Source: Pteria penguin (Eukaryota; Mollusca; Bivalvia; Pterioida; Pteriidae). From it: a stretch of DNA of 64,000 bases. Shown one piece after another: positions 61,722 through 64,000 of this stretch. The first letter of the stretch is position 1. Every line of letters begins with the position of its first letter. The notes under the pieces are model-generated. The model ran no database searches and was not told the origin of the DNA. It was given only the letters and a program-made list of their open reading frames with translations. The stretch lies in assembly GCA_035048485.1 (NCBI GenBank), contig CM068588.1, positions 26,439,118 through 26,503,117 on the forward strand, read 5' to 3'. Position numbers and translations under genes: made by a program.

Positions 61722-63174
61722 AGGACGTTTCGGCACCAGATTGTTTCGGCACCCGATTTAAAGGACGTTTCGGCACCTGTTTAAAGTTGTTTCGGCACTC
61801 ATTGAAAATTGTTTCGGAACCCAACAAAGCAGTTTCGGCACCTACATATTTACATATTTCAATTAATAATAAAACAGTTTACTCACTATACGAACCATGT
61901 CTGTTTTGTTAGTGTGAAATTGCACAATTGAACATTTTTCTGAAATTTATTTCTTTTTTGAAATTATGACTGCAGATTTTTTTCCCCTTGTTACATGTTT
62001 TACAGTCTATGAAAATATCAACATCAATTCTCTAGACCACATTTCCTTATAATCAGTCTCATTTTACACATCGATTTTAAAAAGAAATGTAAAGTCCTTA
62101 ACACATCGTAATATTTTTTCATGAAACTGAAGCCAGTTTATACTAACCATACATGATTAATTAATTATCCCAGGTGACATCCGCATATCAGTGAAAGCGT
62201 ATATTGACCGTTACCCCTTTCTATATTAGCAGATGTCGGTATTTTTAAAAATTTTGATGGGGTGAAAGTGGGGAGGGGGGAGGGGGGCGCTAGGTGTAAA
62301 GGAAATTTATTCTTAATTGAAAGATTATTTAATATATAATTGAAAACACTGATTTGTTTTTTTAAATCTGCAAAGTTTAACAGATCAATACATGCATTTC
62401 ATACATTCTAACTGTTACGGTCATGTTTGTGTATTTCTTTCTTTTTCATTCTATTACAAAAAAAAAAAAAAAAAGAAAAAAGAAAAAAATGTGATGAAAA
62501 TTGTTGGAATGGTTTTTTTTTTTGTCACTGTTAATTCATATGTATTTTTATATCACATTCATCTCATAGGTTGTTAGAATTTGAATCAATTTTTATAAAG
62601 TTATTGTGGGCTGTTATATACATTATCATAGAATTGGTAGTAATTTTGATGTTATTATTCTTTATCAATTGAACAGTAAACGTTTGCATTGAATTAAAAA
62701 ATGTTTGCCATTTGTAACGTCTACAATATCTGCTCGAAATTATGACAAAGAAAAGATCATTACATATCAAGAACAAAGATTGGAAGAAGTCCTCCAAAGG
62801 GAAGTCCGGTACATAAAAAAGTAAAGGAACACAAACACTCTGTATTGCAAATTTTCGGCCTCACAACCTTTATGAAGCAATTTTTCAGATGACAAATACA
62901 AAGCTAAGTAAACATGGATTTTACTTAGCTTTGTATTTGTCATCTGAAAAATTGCTTGATAAAGGTCGTGAGGCCGAAAATTTGCAATACAGAGTGTTTG
63001 TGTTCCTTTACTTTTATATCAAGAACAATTAAGAAAAATTGGCCAATTAGAGTACATTTTTAGCACAGGTGCCGAAACGTACATATCAGGTGCCGAAACA
63101 TACATGTCAGGTGCCGAAACAACTTATAGGTGCAGAAACGACCTGGTGCCGTAACCTCCTGGTGCCAAAACGAC
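61722..63174. mobile_element. 1.45-kb element whose inverted ends are GTTTCGGCACC arrays
   Basis: Left end (61722-61852): five GTTTCGGCACC-type motifs. Right end (63064-63174): six GGTGCCGAAAC-type motifs in inverse orientation. The outermost copies read AGGACGTTTCGGCACC and GGTGCCAAAACGACC. No transposase frame is seen. A lone cluster of the same motif lies at 33895-34012. Confidence 0.75.
62817..63014. repeat. 198-bp near-perfect hairpin
   Basis: Arms of about 95 bases with few mismatches around the 7-base loop CATGGAT. Outer ends AAAAGTAAAGGAACACAAAC and GTTTGTGTTCCTTTACTTTT. It lies inside the GTTTCGGCACC element. Confidence 0.93.
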
Positions 63175-63180
63175 CATAAT

Positions 63181-64000
63181 TCCTGTGGTATGAAGCACTC
63201 CCAAGACCCTTAGTAAGACGAATGGCCTGCCGATGATACTCCGTAATGCACAGTTGGTCAATGAGTTCCGGATACTAATAAGATCAATACAGCCAACTGA
63301 TTTCACAGTGTCCTGTCTGATACCCAAACAAGTAGCAGAAAATTCAAAGCCTACAGTACGGCATTCATGACATACTGGTATGCGACCAGTTATCGCCGCG
63401 GACCAATTATCGCCGTTTTGCTTAAATGATGTTTTAAACGTGATTTTTCACGAAAGTTGTTTTATATATTGTCTGTTGTGTTTAAAACAAAGTACCCATC
63501 AAAATTTCATTGCCACTAATACATTAGATAAGGAGAATAATCAAAAAATCAATGTAAACCTATTATCCCTACTTTCGATTTGAACGGGGGATAGCTACAG
63601 GAAGTTCGTTGAATGACTAAGTTCTATTTTAAGCACATAAGCAACTATCTCTAGATGTCTACTATTATTAAAAAAAAAATAATTGTCAACCTTATGGAAT
63701 ATTTCAGTTTCAAAATCACCAACTAAAATGCATACCTCTAAATTGCAAACTACCTCATTATCTCTTATAAGTAGTTTCTCTTACGTTTTTAAAAGAGTAA
63801 AACGCAGCACAGACTTCGTCATTGACATTGTTTAATGTCTTTTGGTATATGGTAAGTTCAGGACACACAACTCGAATATTAGATGAATAGATTTTAATAT
63901 CAATTCTCTGCAAGAATGAAAATTAGCTGGCTACGACATGTCATAGATTTTCTTGATGAAGTTTTTGGGCAAATTGAATATTGGTTGCCATGGTAACGAG
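63181..64000. other. Window end, no exon recognised
   Basis: I looked on the minus strand for the first HSPA14 exon (about 19 residues with a GxHFGxTxA-like motif) and did not find it here or at 59831-63180. Confidence 0.4.

Overview
The window is animal nuclear DNA: AT-rich, with split genes (GT-AG introns, one GC-AG), AATAAA poly(A) signals and a dense load of tRNA-derived SINEs, short inverted-repeat elements and minisatellites. The SINE tails, the dispersed repeats rich in GGTCAAGG and in GACGGACAGACAG, and the style of the cadherin gene suggest a mollusc, most likely a bivalve. That placement is inference; the species cannot be read from the sequence.

Three protein genes can be assembled exon by exon. 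(1) Minus strand, 22650 to 7937: a cadherin-repeat gene (signal peptide, four EC repeats). Its exons can be joined in phase to a downstream tyrosine-rich exon, a transmembrane exon and a cytoplasmic-tail exon, giving one open frame of about 669 codons. If the join is wrong, the locus holds a secreted four-repeat cadherin followed by a separate small tyrosine-rich membrane protein. (2) Plus strand, 27682 to 37312: a complete four-exon DCPS gene (scavenger mRNA cap hydrolase, 324 aa) with the HIT motif HFHVHF. (3) Minus strand, 59830 to 40263: twelve exons of HSPA14, the atypical Hsp70 of the ribosome-associated complex; its first exon (about 19 aa expected) was not found. DCPS and HSPA14 converge tail to tail, about 2.95 kb apart.

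Layout: 1-7.9 kb has no gene (47-bp minisatellite, SINE pieces). 7.9-22.7 kb is the cadherin/Tyr-rich locus, whose largest intron holds a decayed, partly duplicated reverse-transcriptase element (12.0-16.3 kb) and two copies of a 200-bp MITE. 22.7-27.7 kb is intergenic and dominated by a 2.5-kb fold-back with 21-bp repeat arrays on both arms. 27.7-37.3 kb is DCPS; its introns carry SINEs, a TA-flanked transposon and, in intron 3, nested inverted-repeat elements around an array of 30-nt palindromes built on CGTCGTGTATATAG. 37.3-40.3 kb is intergenic. 40.3-64 kb is HSPA14, whose introns hold a 44-bp satellite with higher-order copies, a 147-bp satellite, several hairpin insertions, a triplicated splice acceptor and a 1.45-kb element with repeated GTTTCGGCACC motifs.

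DCPS and HSPA14 are both housekeeping functions (mRNA cap clearance; co-translational folding). I see no operon-like or shared-pathway link between the three genes. The most unusual material is in the repeats: the CGTCGTGTATATAG palindrome array, a 73-bp hairpin inserted with a perfect 11-bp target duplication, the duplicated splice acceptors, and the possible cadherin/Tyr-rich/transmembrane fusion.
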